Shown: positions 22,160-34,490, counted from the first letter of the stretch. The stretch is DNA of 64,000 nt from Ursus arctos (GCF_023065955.2 NW_026623067.1:54568444-54632443); one strand, 5' to 3'. The notes: a model not told the origin generated them from the letters alone. Program-made: numbers and translations.

Positions 22160-23340
22160 ACTGGGTTTCAACACACAGTTCCATGGAGATTATCTTGAGC
22201 AGATAGTATACACTAATGTATACCTTTCATTATTAACAAACTTGGAAGTTTTTTAGTGATGAGTGGATGCACTTACCTGTCTAATAAACAAGAAAAAAAA
22301 AGAAGCAATTGGAAATCTGGGGGAAAAGTTATAGAAGAAAACTGTGGGGCAAGCTAAAATATAGTAGTACTCTGAATAATTGATTGTATATAAGACAGTG
22401 CTTGGTTAAACTACAAAGCCAAATCTTCACTGGACAGGTAATTCAGGAAGAAGGAGACAGACTGATAATCTGAATACATGAGTGATTTCTTTATATTTAA
22501 AATTGCTGTAATCAGCGCCATATAGTTTTTTTCCCCATCTCATATATTAGTTCGTTTGTAGCTTAGCATTCCGTTATTACTTGTTTCTTGAAAACTCATC
22601 CTACCAGTAAGCTTATGTTCTCAAGTGTTTTATGTGTATAAAAAGTAGGATGAGACATTTGTGCTTGGTTGTGAGTTTGTTTAGACTCCTCTTTTTTATC
22701 ATAGAGTTGCCTGAACTTTATTACTTGAAAATTGAACTAAACACATATTAAAAATACACATTGAGACCCAACAATCCTAGTTCATAATATTTTACATAAC
22801 CTTTTCAGTTTGGAAAAATCTTGAAAATAATATTGCTTGCTGTAAAGAAACTTACTAGATATTTAGTGGTTTCTTCAATTTCAAGACAATCATGTTCTTT
22901 TGCTAATTTCAGGGAAAACTGGATTAAATACTTTTATTTAAAAATCATGTATGATGCTGCTTTTGTTACTGTTATCTGTTTGACTATACACATAAAGACT
23001 AGTCTGAAATGTTTGCCAAATGTTAATGGCTTTCCATCTTTCTTTTACTGTTCCTTATTTCTTAAATTTCAAATACCAAGCATGTATCATTTGTACAAAA
23101 CTATTAAGTGACTTTTTGAAAATATTGCATCAATTTACATTCCTGGTATCCTTCTATGAGAGTATAAGTTTTATTATATTTTCACCACATCTTTTTATTT
23201 AATGTCAACTCTTGATAGGTGAAAATGTTGTTTTACTCTGTTAATTTATGTCTAACTATTAGCTAGATTGGATATTTTCCATTATTTTTTATTAATCATT
23301 CCTTGCTGGTAGATAGGCTCTTTGTCAATTTTAATTTTTT
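22160..23340. other. Unassigned AT-rich stretch
   Basis: No reading frame with recognisable content and no named repeat. Rich in A/T with frequent short palindromic runs. Possibly very old LINE sequence. Confidence 0.45.
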
Positions 23341-23344
23341 AACT

Positions 23345-23393
23345 TTTTAATTTTTAATTTTTTATTATAATATTTTTATTGTATTATGTTAGT
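23345..23393 (-). mobile_element. Possible micro L1 3' end
   Basis: 'tttattgtattatgttagtt' directly after a T/A-rich run equals the last ~20 bp of the carnivore L1 in reverse (attatattatgttagt). No clear TSD, so confidence is low. Confidence 0.4.
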
Positions 23394-23459
23394 TTTTATG
23401 CATATGTCTTGTCAGTATCTGTATCATACATGCAGTTTTAAAGACTGCCTATTAAGCCC

Positions 23460-23870
23460 TTTTTCTTTAATTGAAGTTTTTATCGAGACAATTGTAGATT
23501 CACACACAGTTGTAAGAAAGAATATGAGCAATCCCTCATACACTTGTCCCGTTTCCCATAGTCAGGACATTGGTATTGATAGAATTCAGAAATCCTGATG
23601 AAGATCTCCACAGTTTTACTTGCCTTGTGTGCGTGTGTATTGAATTCGACACAGGTTTGTCACCTGTAAGTTGGCATGTTCCCCACCTCAGTCAAGATTC
23701 CGAACCATTCCCACAGGCACAGCAAGGATCCCTCATGCTGCCCTTTTATAATCACAGCCACCTCCTTCCAGCATTCCCCACAAATCTGCAGCCCTGCATC
23801 TGCCCTTCATTTCTAAACACTATCCTTTCAAAGATGTTATAAAAATAGAATCGTACAGTGTGTAACCTGA
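23460..23870 (-). repeat. Ancient L1-type 3' region
   Basis: 'gacaattgtagattcacaca', 'gttgtaagaaagaatatgag', 'ccctcatacacttgtcccgt', 'ttcccatagtcagga' and later 'ataaaaatagaatcgtaca' resemble antisense 3' parts of old mammalian L1s (acagttttagattcacagaaaa; tggaatcatacaatatgtg). Family not assigned. Similar material lies at 56.9-57.3 kb. Confidence 0.45.
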
Positions 23871-23879
23871 ACACTTTGT

Positions 23880-25340
23880 AAAGTTGGAGAAAACTTGGAT
23901 GGCCCGTGCCCGCGCTCCTGTTTTCTTTTTTCTCCTCTCATAGCCGAGAGCAATTACCCAGCCTCCCTTGGCTTCACTTTTCTCTTCTAAGGCTTTTGGC
24001 TTCTAGAAACCCTCTGCTTTTCAAAGACTCTCATTCTCATCTCGAGTGATTTCTGGCTGTTAGAAATAGGTTTTGAAGTATAGTAAGAGCATGGAATGGC
24101 TGAGGCCAGTGTTGAGAAGGAAATGAAATGAAACATTGTCTTAAGTTTTGAGAATGAGAAACCCCCAGAGCAGTGAGGGTACAATAAGTATTTCAAGACT
24201 GGCTTAGTTTCTGTCCATAATATGTGCCCAGAGAGAAACTATAGCAGAAATCCAGAATTCTGCTCAGACTCATTATCAAAACAACAGGGAAAAATTGTCA
24301 GAAACTTGAAGGAAAAGAAAAGACTCCTTTTTCTTTGCTATCTTGTATCAAGGAAAGAAACACCAGGGCCATAAAGATTGCCCAGTTTTGCTACTCTGCC
24401 ACCATGTCCAGATGTCTGTTCTTCCTTGAGCTGTACAAGTCCTACCATGGAACAGGCCCAGGAAGAGAGCTTCCTGCCTCTGATGCCCATCTTTTTCAAG
24501 GCTCTAGATGGTTCACTTCAGTATGATTGTCCTATGTGGATAAATTAAGTTATTTTACCCTTCTGGAGTTGGAACTTTTAAATATAGTCAAGCTTAAATA
24601 AATTCATAAGAAATACCTGAAAAATACAATTCAGATATGTTTTATAGGAGAAAAATAGGTAATATTGAACTACTAAAGTAGATATTAACTTTAGGGTATT
24701 GCTATTATAGCGGGTCTCATCTCATTCCACTACATTGTGCCGTGGGTGGAATACAGCTTATTTTTTCTTATGATATTATCATTTGAGCTCTCATTTATCT
24801 GTGAAGTGAAAATAAATCCCAGTTATTTCTGGTCCTCTCAATTCCCTGTTTTCTCTTAAGTTGCATTGAGGTTCTAGGTTTTATCTGGTGCCATCGATGT
24901 GTCAGTATAAGTATGTAGGAGAAGCAAAGAGTTAAGCATTGATGAGGCATGATTAAGACCTTAAAACCTGATCAACATTTAAAACATGTTTTCCCTCCGC
25001 ATCCAGGGTTACCAAGACTGACATTAATTCAGAGGTCCCTTAGAAGTCATATACACTTCTAGCAGGACTGGCTTCTGCTCCATTTCCATGCCTCAGGGTA
25101 ATGGTGCTAGGGGTGAGGTGTGGGACGGAAAGGATCCTTGTAGCTGGCTTTCAAAGACCTCATTCTACTTAGAAGAGACAACCAACCAAGCAGGTCTTTG
25201 TGCCCAAGCCCATGCTGTGACCTCTCCCTATCAGTCCCCATTCCTCCCATCCCTCCAAATTCCTCCTTTCAGCAGCATGTCATCTCAAGTATCTATTAGG
25301 AAGGAAGGAATGGAAGGAAGCTAACATGTATAGAACATGT
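23880..25340. other. Unassigned non-coding stretch
   Basis: Nothing named. 25290-25325 has a short GGAA-rich run ('aggaaggaaggaatggaagg'). Short frames only. Confidence 0.45.
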
Positions 25341-25344
25341 GCTA

Positions 25345-26105
25345 ATGTTAGACTTTGTTCTCCTTCATTTATGTCTTCCAACACATCAGCAGGTCCTGCC
25401 CTCTCAACCTTGACAACATCTCCAGAACAACTGCCGCTGCCCATCTCCCTGCAACCCCCCCGCCGGCCAAGTCACTACCACCTCCCTCCTGGATTGCTGA
25501 CTTGGTCTCCTATGTGGACTCCCTGCTTCTATCCTTGCCTTTGCAGTTTTATCACAGTATGAGAGTTAGGGTGATTCTTTCACAACAGAAGTCAGCCATG
25601 CCCTGCCTTTGCTTAGAATGTGCAGAAGCTCCATGTCATGCAGAATAAAGCCCAAAGCCCTTGTACTGGCTTACAAGACCCTGCATGATTCTCAGCCCTC
25701 CTGACTCTCTGACCGTATTCCCCACCACACACTCCCTCACTCACTCTGCTCCAGCGACTTTGATGTCTTCACTGTTGTGTGAAAATGCAAACATGCTCAT
25801 GCATCAGAGCCTTTCCACCTGTTGTTCCCTCTGCCAGAAAGGCTGTTCCATCAAATATCTGCACCACCAGCTGGAGGCCATTGCTTATCACCCAATATAG
25901 AAATGGAACACTCTATGGCACTTATCATCAGGCAACTATTTATTTATCTGTTTATTGTCTGTCTCCTTGAATCTTGATCCCTCCTCCACTATTTTCTGCT
26001 CCAGAAAGACATGGCCATTACCTGTATTGTACACTGTTGTGTCCCCAACTCCTGGAAGACCGTCTGGCACGAAGTTCTCAATAAATGTTTTGAATGTATT
26101 GGTAA
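25345..26105 (+). repeat. L2 LINE (3' ~750 bp)
   Basis: Clear L2 order: 'ccatgccctgcctttgctta', 'gcagaataaagcccaaagcc', 'cttacaagaccctgcatgat', 'cctttccacctgttgttccc', 'tctgccagaaaggctgttcc', 'tctatggcacttatcatcag', 'ttattgtctgtctccttgaa', 'tctggcacgaagttctcaat', ending 'aaatgttttgaatgtattg'. No surviving ORF. The best-preserved L2 of the window. Confidence 0.85.
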
Positions 26106-26163
26106 AGGAATCAATACAGTAATCTGGAAAGGGAAATATTTTTTCTTATTTTTATCAATGAAG

Positions 26164-26245
26164 TCAACAGTGCTCAGGAAGATAAAGTAAACTGTGAACA
26201 CTCACATAGCTACTAGGAGGCAGAAACAAATACCCCAGGAAACTT
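26164..26245 (+). repeat. Short repeat unit A-B (partner at 27687-27750)
   Basis: Part A (26164-26193) is found again as a reverse complement at about 27722-27749, 27 of 28 positions matching. Part B (26222-26245, agaaacaaatacccc then aggaaactt) is found again in direct orientation at 27687-27710, 23/24. The mixed orientation means this is not a simple inverted duplication. Confidence 0.75.
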
Positions 26246-26307
26246 TTCTAGTCAGAATTGAAAAGAGGCAGGACAATATTTACAAAATGGTCTTGCAGAT
26301 AAATAAA

Positions 26308-26430
26308 GAAGGGCACGTATTGCATGGTGCACTGGGTGTTATACGCAACTAATGAATCATCGAACTTTACATCAGAAACCAGGGATGTACTATATGGTGA
26401 CTAACATAATATAATAAAAAACATTTAAAA
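26308..26430 (+). mobile_element. 5'-truncated young L1 (3' end only)
   Basis: 'gaagggcacgtattgcatgg', 'tgcactgggtgttatacgca', 'actaatgaatcatcgaactt', 'cagaaaccagggatgtacta', 'tatggtgactaacataatat' and an A-rich tail. TSD not clear because both flanks are A/T-rich. Confidence 0.92.
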
Positions 26431-26439
26431 AGTAATATA

Positions 26440-27305
26440 TTATTATATTATCTTTCCTAACATTTGGATTAATTCAGAAAGAGGTTATTTAGGAACAGGC
26501 AATGTCTTAACCTGAGAGAATGTGTTTCTGATGGAATGTCAGACACACTGGCAGGTTCTGCTGGGCGGTGTCTTGGCACCAGGGAATAACTATGCTGCTA
26601 GTCCTGTGATGAGGCTGTGTGCTGGCATCTGCCTAAGAACTCTGAAAGAATAGATTCTTGGCCAACCTCACTTTAATATAAAATATGCTTTTGTGGCATT
26701 CTGGCCCTGGATCAGTGGACCTTCTTAACGTTTCTTTCATTCAACTTTGGAAAGAAGATTTGATGAGAGCATTTAGTAGACACCCTCTTTGCAGTGTCTG
26801 ATCTCCTAGTTAAGCCATTTCTATATAGGGAAATGGGGGATATGATGGGCTGTTTAATATTTCTTTTAGAAATGTGAGAATTGAGGGCAGAAGTCAATAA
26901 GGGATAAGTTCTTAGAAATGAGGAATCGCTATTTATAATTTTATAAAAGTGATCTAATTATAAAAGTTTTCATAAGTCAATTAAATTCACCCTAGAAATG
27001 TAAGCAAGGAATATATGATTTATTTTAATAGTTGTAAATTAATAACCCCTTTCCCTCTTTCCTTGCCTAAAGAGATATTTAAATACAGAACTCTAAACTC
27101 AATATGTATGAGTTTACCCCATTAGAAAACAGATTGTTTATTCCACTGTAGAAAAGATGTCAAGGACAACAATGCAAATTTCAACTCAGTAGATTCTACT
27201 GTAGCCAATCAGTTGAAATGATGGTTAATCTTCCCTAAAGTTGAAATCTGTTTTGTAGAAGAAGGTAAAAGCGTCACTGTAAAACCTGAGGGATATGAAA
27301 TCTCA
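26440..27305. other. Unassigned non-coding stretch
   Basis: 26500-26660 has moderate GC and no recognised repeat. 26900-27200 is AT-rich. No coding or RNA evidence. Confidence 0.45.
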
Positions 27306-27309
27306 GGAC

Positions 27310-27427
27310 CTTCTTTCTTTTTTTTTTTTAATTTTTTTGATGTAAAGTTTAATGATTCATTAGTTGCATATAACACCCAGTGCACCATGCAATACGTGCC
27401 CTCCTTACTACCCATCACCAGCCTATC
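27310..27427 (-). mobile_element. 5'-truncated young L1 (3' end only)
   Basis: Poly-T then 'tttttttgatgtaaagttta', 'atgattcattagttgcatat', 'aacacccagtgcaccatgca', 'atacgtgccctccttactac', 'ccatcaccagcctatc': the complement of the L1 3' end. Opposite in orientation to the tail at 26308. Confidence 0.92.
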
Positions 27428-27686
27428 TTTCAAATATATCTATAAACATTATAAACCTGTCCTGCCATTGTTTCAGCCATTGGCTCTCTCAGGTTTTTGT
27501 TCCAGCCAGCAGAAGTAAGGACAAGCTAAGTTATCAATCCCAGTAATCCCTCATTTTCAGATGGAGGGCGCTGTGGGCAGAGGTAAAGTCCTAAGTGAAA
27601 ATGAAAACAAAATGGAGGAGCCAAGCCAAACATCAGTTGTAGGGAGAAAATTTATCACAAAATTCACCAATCACAGAGGAAGGGGT

Positions 27687-27750
27687 AGAAACAAATACCC
27701 TAGGAAACTTGTTTTAACTTTGTTTACTTTATCTTTCTGAGCACTGTTGT
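27687..27750 (+). repeat. Short repeat unit B-A' (partner of 26164-26245)
   Basis: B direct at 27687-27710, A inverted at about 27722-27749; see the partner entry. Followed directly by a C/T-rich run and a T15 tract (27760-27775). Confidence 0.75.
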
Positions 27751-27755
27751 CAATC

Positions 27756-29545
27756 TCCTCTTTTTTTTTTTTTTTCTTTTTCCCATTATTCTTTCTTCCA
27801 TTCTCCCACCTTGGATTTCACCCACTTGACCCTGGCTTCCTTGGTAGGTCTTCTCTTTGAGATTTATTATCCACCTGTGGTCAGAACCTCACCATTAACT
27901 GTTTCCCCTTCTCTGGATCATTCTCTTTTCTGTATGCTTAGAATCTCTTCCTCCAGCTGAACTTGGTAGGCCTGGGTGGGACTTGAGCAGGAGGTGAGGG
28001 AAAGGTAATGGGTTGAACTCCCTTGCTAATTCCTTTTCTATCCTCTGCTCCCATGATGTATCCTGAGGCTCCAAAGTCAGTCAAGCCCTGGAATTTACAA
28101 ACTAGAGTAGGTGTCTGTGCTGGAAAATGGTGGGGATAGGAAACCACATTGAACAATGATAGGAAAGATTGTATACCAGTGGTGTGATCTTAACAGTGAA
28201 TTAAATTTTATTTAAAAATTTTAATTTTAGTCAAGCTGAATTTCATTAAAGTTAACTTTATTTTTGTTTCCCAATTTTCCCTCGGAGTGTATTTTTAAAA
28301 CAGAAAAATGTCCTTATGTTACACTGTTATGTGAAAATGAAAATTCTGCATTATGTATATAATCTAGCTACAAATACATAAAAACGATGGTAGAGAAATA
28401 AAACTAGAAAGAAATATACCAGCACATTAAGAGTAGCTATGCTTGGTTGGTGGGTCTAATGCTTATTTTGATATGGTTATTCTTGTTTGTAGTCTCGTAT
28501 TATCTAATTTTGTTCAAATGCATATGTTTTAGAATAGAAAATAGAAAGCATATTTCACTAAAATCTCCCTTCCTTTCCTTTTAATTAATGACAAGAGTTA
28601 CAAAAACATTTAATTAAGATACTATGTATAAACTGTATTTGTACACCTCTTTTTCTCGTGTAAAACATTTGCTGTGGAATAAGGTAAAAACAGTATTAGA
28701 CTAGAACCAGGCAATTCAGACCTCAGTTCCACATGTGCCCCCATCCATTTAGGTGACCTTGGGATACAGGTTCCTCTCCCTGCTGTAGTTCGCCCACATG
28801 AGAAGGTTGGGCCAGTTGATGCCTTCTGGTCCTTTCTGCCTCTAGATTACGCTTGCAGTATCTTCCCAGGCTTTGTAATTTTCCTGGTGTCTCTCCTGCC
28901 TCTCTCATCTCTGAGAGGATCTAGTGACAATGGTCCAAGATATAGTAGCTTCAGAGATTTGGCAGAATGTGAGAATTTTCTTTTTTAACATAAGCAACAT
29001 TACATATGAGACAGTTTTTGTGACATTTATGCGTCTGTGGTATGACTGTATTTTTGCTCATGCATACAGCACCATTCTAGTTCTGTTTTTCCAACTCAAG
29101 AACCAAAGATATTTTAAAGTTTAGCAATATGTTTTTAAAGAAGTTCTTTTTTTTAGCCCAACTATAAAATGATTAAGCATGAATGGAAGTGGCAGTGTTA
29201 TACATTGACTGCTGCTTCCAGGGAGACATTTGATGGGATTACACAGTCTTGGTGTCAGGCGTGTTTTCTTAGCTCCTAACCCAAGCAAACAGTCAACATG
29301 GTTGAAAGAATATCCTGGTAGAACTTTGATGAGGTCCTTTTGGATTTTTAAGTTTTTATTTTTTTAGCCAGTTTCGCCACTGCCACCAGTAGGTGGCTAT
29401 ACACCTAATAAAAGTACAGAAGGTACAAACTGTGTAACAGAAGGATGACTGGAATTGTAGAATGAGTTGGCTTGCGTATCTGCAAGAGAAAGAGTTTCCT
29501 ACAGGTAAGATTCAGTCAGGCCAAGGAGTAGATTAGCAGGACAAA
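27756..29545. other. Unassigned non-coding stretch
   Basis: T-run and CT-rich sequence at 27757-27830, otherwise no named repeat. 28730-28920 is somewhat GC-rich with frames on both strands but no domain. Confidence 0.45.
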
Positions 29546-29551
29546 TAAATA

Positions 29552-29795
29552 ATAACGTTTTTCATGGCTGACACTTAGTGAGCGCTTACTATGTTCCAGG
29601 TGTTTAGAAAAAAATTTTTAAGGTTTTTAATCCCTGAAACAACTTAGGAGGCAGGTACCACTCTTATCTCCATTTGAGGAAGAAACAGAGAATGAGGACT
29701 TGCCCAAGGTCATATGACTGATAAATGGCAAAATTAGGATTTTTAGCTCAGTAAAGTCTGCCTCTAGAACCTGTGGTTGTAACCACCTGGCTGTT
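29552..29795 (-). repeat. MIR SINE
   Basis: Antisense MIR: 'gacacttagtgagcgcttac', 'tatgttccaggtgtttag', 'cttaggaggcaggtaccact', 'cttatctccatttgaggaag', 'gacttgcccaaggtcatatg', 'tgtggttgtaaccacctggc'. Nearly complete core and both flanks. Confidence 0.85.
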
Positions 29796-30107
29796 TCCTC
29801 TCTGCTAGTCAGTATTTGGAAATCCTTGCAGAATCCAGATGTGAGTCAGGAGCCAGTCTTCATGGATTATGTATGTTCCTCGCTTTCTGTTTTCTGTTCC
29901 TGTGGCCATGGCCTGCTGTCTCTCTGCTTGGCCACATGGAGTTATTTCCCTCCTAATCATTTATTTGCTGGGTCTGTAGGTAGAGATTTAGAAACAAGTT
30001 TAACTTTAGGCCGTGTATGGGTTCCAGACTTTGGGGATAAACAATAAAGCCACAGGATATAAAAGAATACCTATGTAGAAGTAGGGAACCTGGGTTCAAT
30101 TTTCAGA

Positions 30108-30121
30108 TCCCCCCCCCCCCA
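30108..30121 (+). repeat. Poly-C run
   Basis: A homopolymer of about 13 C, flanked by 'gatc' and 'accaagg'. Prone to length error in assemblies. Confidence 0.9.
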
Positions 30122-30124
30122 CCA

Positions 30125-30240
30125 AGGGAGGAGACTCTGATCCAGTGTTTGAGGGATGGAACCTTATAACTATATATTTGAAAAATTTCCCCCCCAATAA
30201 TTCTGGCATTCCTCCTAGGTTTGAGAATCCCTAAACTAGA
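30125..30240. repeat. MER5-like DNA transposon remnant
   Basis: 'ctgatccagtgtttgaggga', 'atatatttgaaaaatttccc' and 'aggtttgagaatccctaaac' correspond to MER5 (hAT-Charlie MITE) blocks 'ctgattcagtaggtctgggg', 'atttgcatttctaacaagttccc', 'gtttgagaaccactg'. Diverged. Confidence 0.5.
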
Positions 30241-30874
30241 GCTTGAAGAAAGTAAAATGTTCTAAGACAAAAAGGAATGTGAATCATCACTGCCTATTTA
30301 TGTTCATTGGGTAAGATGAAAGAATGCACTAAGAGCCTAATCCTGGAAGGCAACAGGGAAGAATCAGGATCTAGAGCAGATTCACCCTTAAGCCCCCATA
30401 CTTAAACAAGATAGGCTGAGTAGTTCCCAATATCACGTGATTGAAGCTACCCCAAAACCCTCCCATGTGGTGGTCTTTGTCGTCGTAGCCTGACCAGCCC
30501 CGAGAGAAAGCCTGGGGAGTCAAGGTGATTTAGATAGAAGGAATTTACACATTGGGTCCTTATTTGCACCCAAATCTTGGAGCATTTTAGAGCCTGAACG
30601 TGAAGAGGTTTATTTGGGAAGAAATTAAAACCGTTCAGTCAGCAACTCATTTTATTCTATCTGATCAGGATTCCACCCACAGACAGTGAAACCACTTCCC
30701 TGCTCTCACACTGCCCCACCCTAACCTGACCTCCTTATGTCTCCCTCTTTCTGATGGGATCCAAACCCTTCAATTGAGAGCATATGACTAGAAACCAAAA
30801 TAGAAATTTTAACAGACATGTCAGTATATTTTTATTCATCTTGACTACATGTTAGCTTCTGCCCTTTCTGGATT

Positions 30875-31060
30875 GTGCTTCCATTTTTTTAAGTTAACTT
30901 CAATATCAAATATTTGAAACATACAGACAATTCAGGCATTAAAATGATACCCATATTCTCATCATCCTGTCTTTACCAAATGTTACTGTTTTACACTATT
31001 TGCTCCAAATTGTTCTCATTTGTGAAGAAATAAAATGTTGCAGAGGCTGTCAGTGCCCAC
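30875..31060 (-). repeat. Ancient L1-type fragment
   Basis: 'gaaacatacagacaattcag', 'atgatacccatattctcatc', 'ctttaccaaatgttactgtt' resemble the antisense 3' part of old L1s. Assignment tentative. Confidence 0.35.
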
Positions 31061-31134
31061 CGCTGTCTTGCCTCTGGCATCTTGATATTTTTTTAAGGAG
31101 AATACTTCAGTAACATTGATGTTTACCCTGAAAA

Positions 31135-31255
31135 AATGACATTACTTAAGAACTGTAAAGGACCTTAGGGATCATATATTCTAACTTCCTTTGACAACTG
31201 AGTCCCGAAGATTCTAGAAAGCAGGGAGAGTATGACAGAGTTGGTCACCTAATAG
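31135..31255. repeat. Ancient CR1/L3-like fragment
   Basis: 'ctgtaaaggaccttagggat', 'catatattctaacttccttt' then 'caactgagtcccgaagattc' is the same motif order as the 1590-1725 fragment (gaccttagagatcatctagtccaacccc ... gaggaaactgaggcc). Confidence 0.4.
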
Positions 31256-31521
31256 TGTTTGTTTTGTTACTACTGATGGGCTTCTGTTTTATATTAGGAC
31301 TGTTTGCATTAGTGTCAGGAGGAAGGTAACATTATTCACATTTGGACTTTCAGAGTTTGTCCTATCTCCTGAGCATGTCTACCCATCTTTATTCCCACTG
31401 CAGCTGGGTTAGTTCAGGCCCTGTTAACTCTGGATGATAGCAGTAGTCACTTTGCAGGCTTTCCTGCCTCCCAGCATACTCAGTTCTTACCACACATACC
31501 ATACATCCAGGTGCCATCAAG

Positions 31522-31600
31522 TCTTTTTTTTTTTTTTTTTTTTTACTGAAACATAATTGACATACAATATTAATCAGATCCTTTTTTTAGCTCATTGCTG
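31522..31600 (-). repeat. T-run plus old L1 3' end
   Basis: A T22 run followed by 'actgaaacataattgacata' and 'caatattaatcagatcc', matching the antisense end of L1M elements (attgaaatataattgacatacaatatta). Confidence 0.6.
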
Positions 31601-31674
31601 TACCCGTCTCCATGCAAGCTTTGGTAAGAGGAGACAAAAGAGGAAGAGATTCTAGTGTCTGATATCATCCTCAT

Positions 31675-31915
31675 CCCAAACATTTATTAAAGGTTTGCTG
31701 TCTGTCAAGAATTATTCTATAAACTTTATATGAATTAATTCTTTAAGTTCTCATAACATCTCTCTGACACTGGTTCAATGATTATCCCTATTTTTGGGAC
31801 AAAGAGGCTTAGGCATTAAAAGAGTAAGTGACTTGTTCAAGTTTTTCCAGCTAGTATTGTAGCAGAGCTAAAATTTGGATATGAGCCATATAACTCCAAA
31901 AGCCTGAATTATTTA
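31675..31915 (-). repeat. MIR SINE
   Basis: 'catttattaaaggtttgctg', 'tctgtcaagaattattctat', 'gaattaattctttaagttct', 'cataacatctctctgacact', 'agtgacttgttcaagttttt', 'ccagctagtattgtagcaga'. Full-length-like antisense MIR. Confidence 0.75.
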
Positions 31916-34390
31916 CCACCTTGCCCCCTTGCCTTTCAGCGAAGCTCTTAATAACAGTGAATGGAAGAGCAAGTCCATTTGGCTTTATCTTTTTGTTAGT
32001 CCTTAATGCATAGTGCACTTTGCCAGATTTTTCAAAAGTCAGTGTTTTCCTTCTTTTGAATGAGTTCTTTCTGGGAGTTATTTTGAAGTTGAAATATCTG
32101 GAACACCAATATATTTTCCCCCCTGGGAACAATGTCATGAAGAATAGTTCAGTTTTCAGACAAATCCATAGTCTCTTTAGGCCATGAGATAGCTAAATAT
32201 GCTCATTTGCAGTAAAATTAAAGAAAAAGAGCAGCGCTATCATAATATTACTAAAAAAGAGAAAGCCAAATGTTAGATTTTATGTTTAGATAATTGTGTT
32301 TAAGGGAAAGGAGGCAAGAGAAGTAGATAGAAACTTTGGAGAAAACGTTAGATTTGTGAGTTCTTTTAAGGGCTTTGAAGATAGATGTTTATTGTATCTC
32401 ACTGCACTTGAAACTTAAAGCTTTTCCTGTTGTTTGATATAGTTGTGCTAGTAATGTTTTTATATACCTAGAACTCTGAAACAAGAACTTTTTATTGTTG
32501 TTTGCAGCTAATGAGAAGATGAGAGGTTTTGCTGAAGTAATTAGGCAAGAGTTAGGAAAGGAGAAGATGAAAGGCTTATAGAGAATATATATACTTGTTT
32601 GGTAAAGAGAGATCATTTGAACTATAATTAGTTTAAAAAAATAGGATTAGGTAGTGTATGTACATGCCTTCAAGGTGAGAAGATGATTGTGAGGAAAAGA
32701 TTTTGAGTGACGCAGGCCCTTTGGCCTGTCAACAGTGGCACCATTGACTCACCAATATGGTAGATGGAAGGAGGAAGAAACTGTGTAAGTCACTAAATGC
32801 TGATGTTCTCAAAGAGTATTTGTAATTTAACATGTTCTTTGTATTTCTCTGGTGAAAAGTATATTCTTTCAGGTTAAAAATGGATTAGGCACGATTTTGA
32901 GACAATGACGCTAGAATTCTCTCACAGAACACAAAACGAATGCACTGTGAAATTCTTGTTCTTGTTTTCCACCAGTGGTGTTTTCCTTTCTGTTTTCTCT
33001 ATCTTCTGTGGCACTGCTGGTGTACCTCTGTAGACACTCTTCTTTCAAGTCTTGTTATTCCCAAGTTCTCATGAAGGATGTAAGGAGTGTTGCAGGAGTG
33101 GTTTCAAATAATCTGCTGTTTATTGTGGTGGGCCAAACTTGCCCAGTTACTTAGGCTCGGCACTGTCCCTATTCTACTTTTTCTACATTTGGTTTCTTTG
33201 TTTCATGACACAGTTAGTCACTGGGGTGGACACACCACGTTTTAGCCACCACAACAGAAAGCTTGTTTCCTTATTATCCACGGAGCTGGAGTTTACACTC
33301 AGCCTTGGCTGTGGTGAGAAGGAAGTCCTGGATTTGACATGGCTAAGGGACTTAGAAACAACTGCGGTTTTTAAAACACGTCACCAATTCATTAATTAAA
33401 CACTAAAGCAAGTGACTTAAACTGAATCAGTTCAAGAGAACCTCTCCCCCGGCCCCGACTGCTCCCATTTTGGTCCATATAAAATAAACGTGATTTAAAT
33501 CTTAACGGAAAATTTCTGAGAATGCCATCTTAATAGTTAGAATCACAGATAGGAATATAATTTTTTCCCACTTTGTGAAAAGAGAAGTAATAGACTTGAA
33601 AAACTAGATTGTTTTCTCTTTCATTGCCTAGCTAATGATATCAGCATACTTGATTTAAGATACTTAACTGTTGTGAAGTGTTTGTGGTATCAAGCTTTAT
33701 AAGCCCTGCTTATGTGATTCCTTTTGAAGTTAGCCCTGGAAACAATTTTTTCTTAGAAGATGTTGGAATGAGCTCTAAAAGGGACATCATTCCCCAGAGG
33801 GTATCAAATAGGACTTGTCTAAAGTTCTTGGAGAAGTTATAAATACCATGGCATCCTATCTTTCACTTTCTACTTAGAACTGCAGCTCTGAAATCTTCCA
33901 ATGAAATTGTTCAGTTGCATCACCCAACTCAAATCAGTGGATGCAAAGCTTTTCCTCCTGATTTCTGAGTTTATAGGTCCCACATGAACTGAAACTGGCA
34001 ATTTCTTTCTGCTGAGTAGCAGTTTACAAAAGGTACTTTTGAAAATTTTCAGAGTTAATTTTCAGAGAAGTGCCTTTGGTTCCTTTTCCTGGAAATATAG
34101 CAAGCAGGAGGGGAAAAAAGTGGCTAGCTTTACCATAGTTTTGTGGAGAAGTTGTTAAAACACCCCAATTTCACACTGATGTTTCTGGAAGTTTTTAATG
34201 CAAGAATCTTGAAAAATACGCTATAGGCACACATTTCTTTACCCTCTTTTATGGTTTGAGCCAGGACTGAAGATAACCACATTTTAAATTCTCAGAAGTA
34301 AAGTGTATTTTACTAGTGGGAGTAAAATTAATGAATTTTATTATTTTCTATTTCCTTTGCTACTTGAAACCATCCCTAGTGAGTAGATAG
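31916..34390. other. Unassigned non-coding stretch
   Basis: No named repeat is confidently seen over ~2.4 kb, which makes this one of the least repeat-occupied parts. Frames at 31851-32138 (minus) and 33139-33399 (plus) lack recognisable motifs. A candidate for unique sequence or regulatory content, but the sequence alone shows no specific site. Confidence 0.45.
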
Positions 34391-34399
34391 AAATGAACT

Positions 34400-34490
34400 G
34401 TGTATTATACGCAACTAATGAATCATCGAACTTTACATCAAAAACCAGGGATGTACTGTATGGTGACTAACATAATAATAATAAAAAAAA
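34400..34490 (+). mobile_element. 5'-truncated young L1 (~90 bp)
   Basis: 'tgtattatacgcaactaatg', 'aatcatcgaactttacatca', 'aaaaccagggatgtactgta', 'tggtgactaacataataata' and an A-tail. A weak duplicate 'agaaat(g/a)aa' flanks it (34389 and 34493). Confidence 0.9.
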
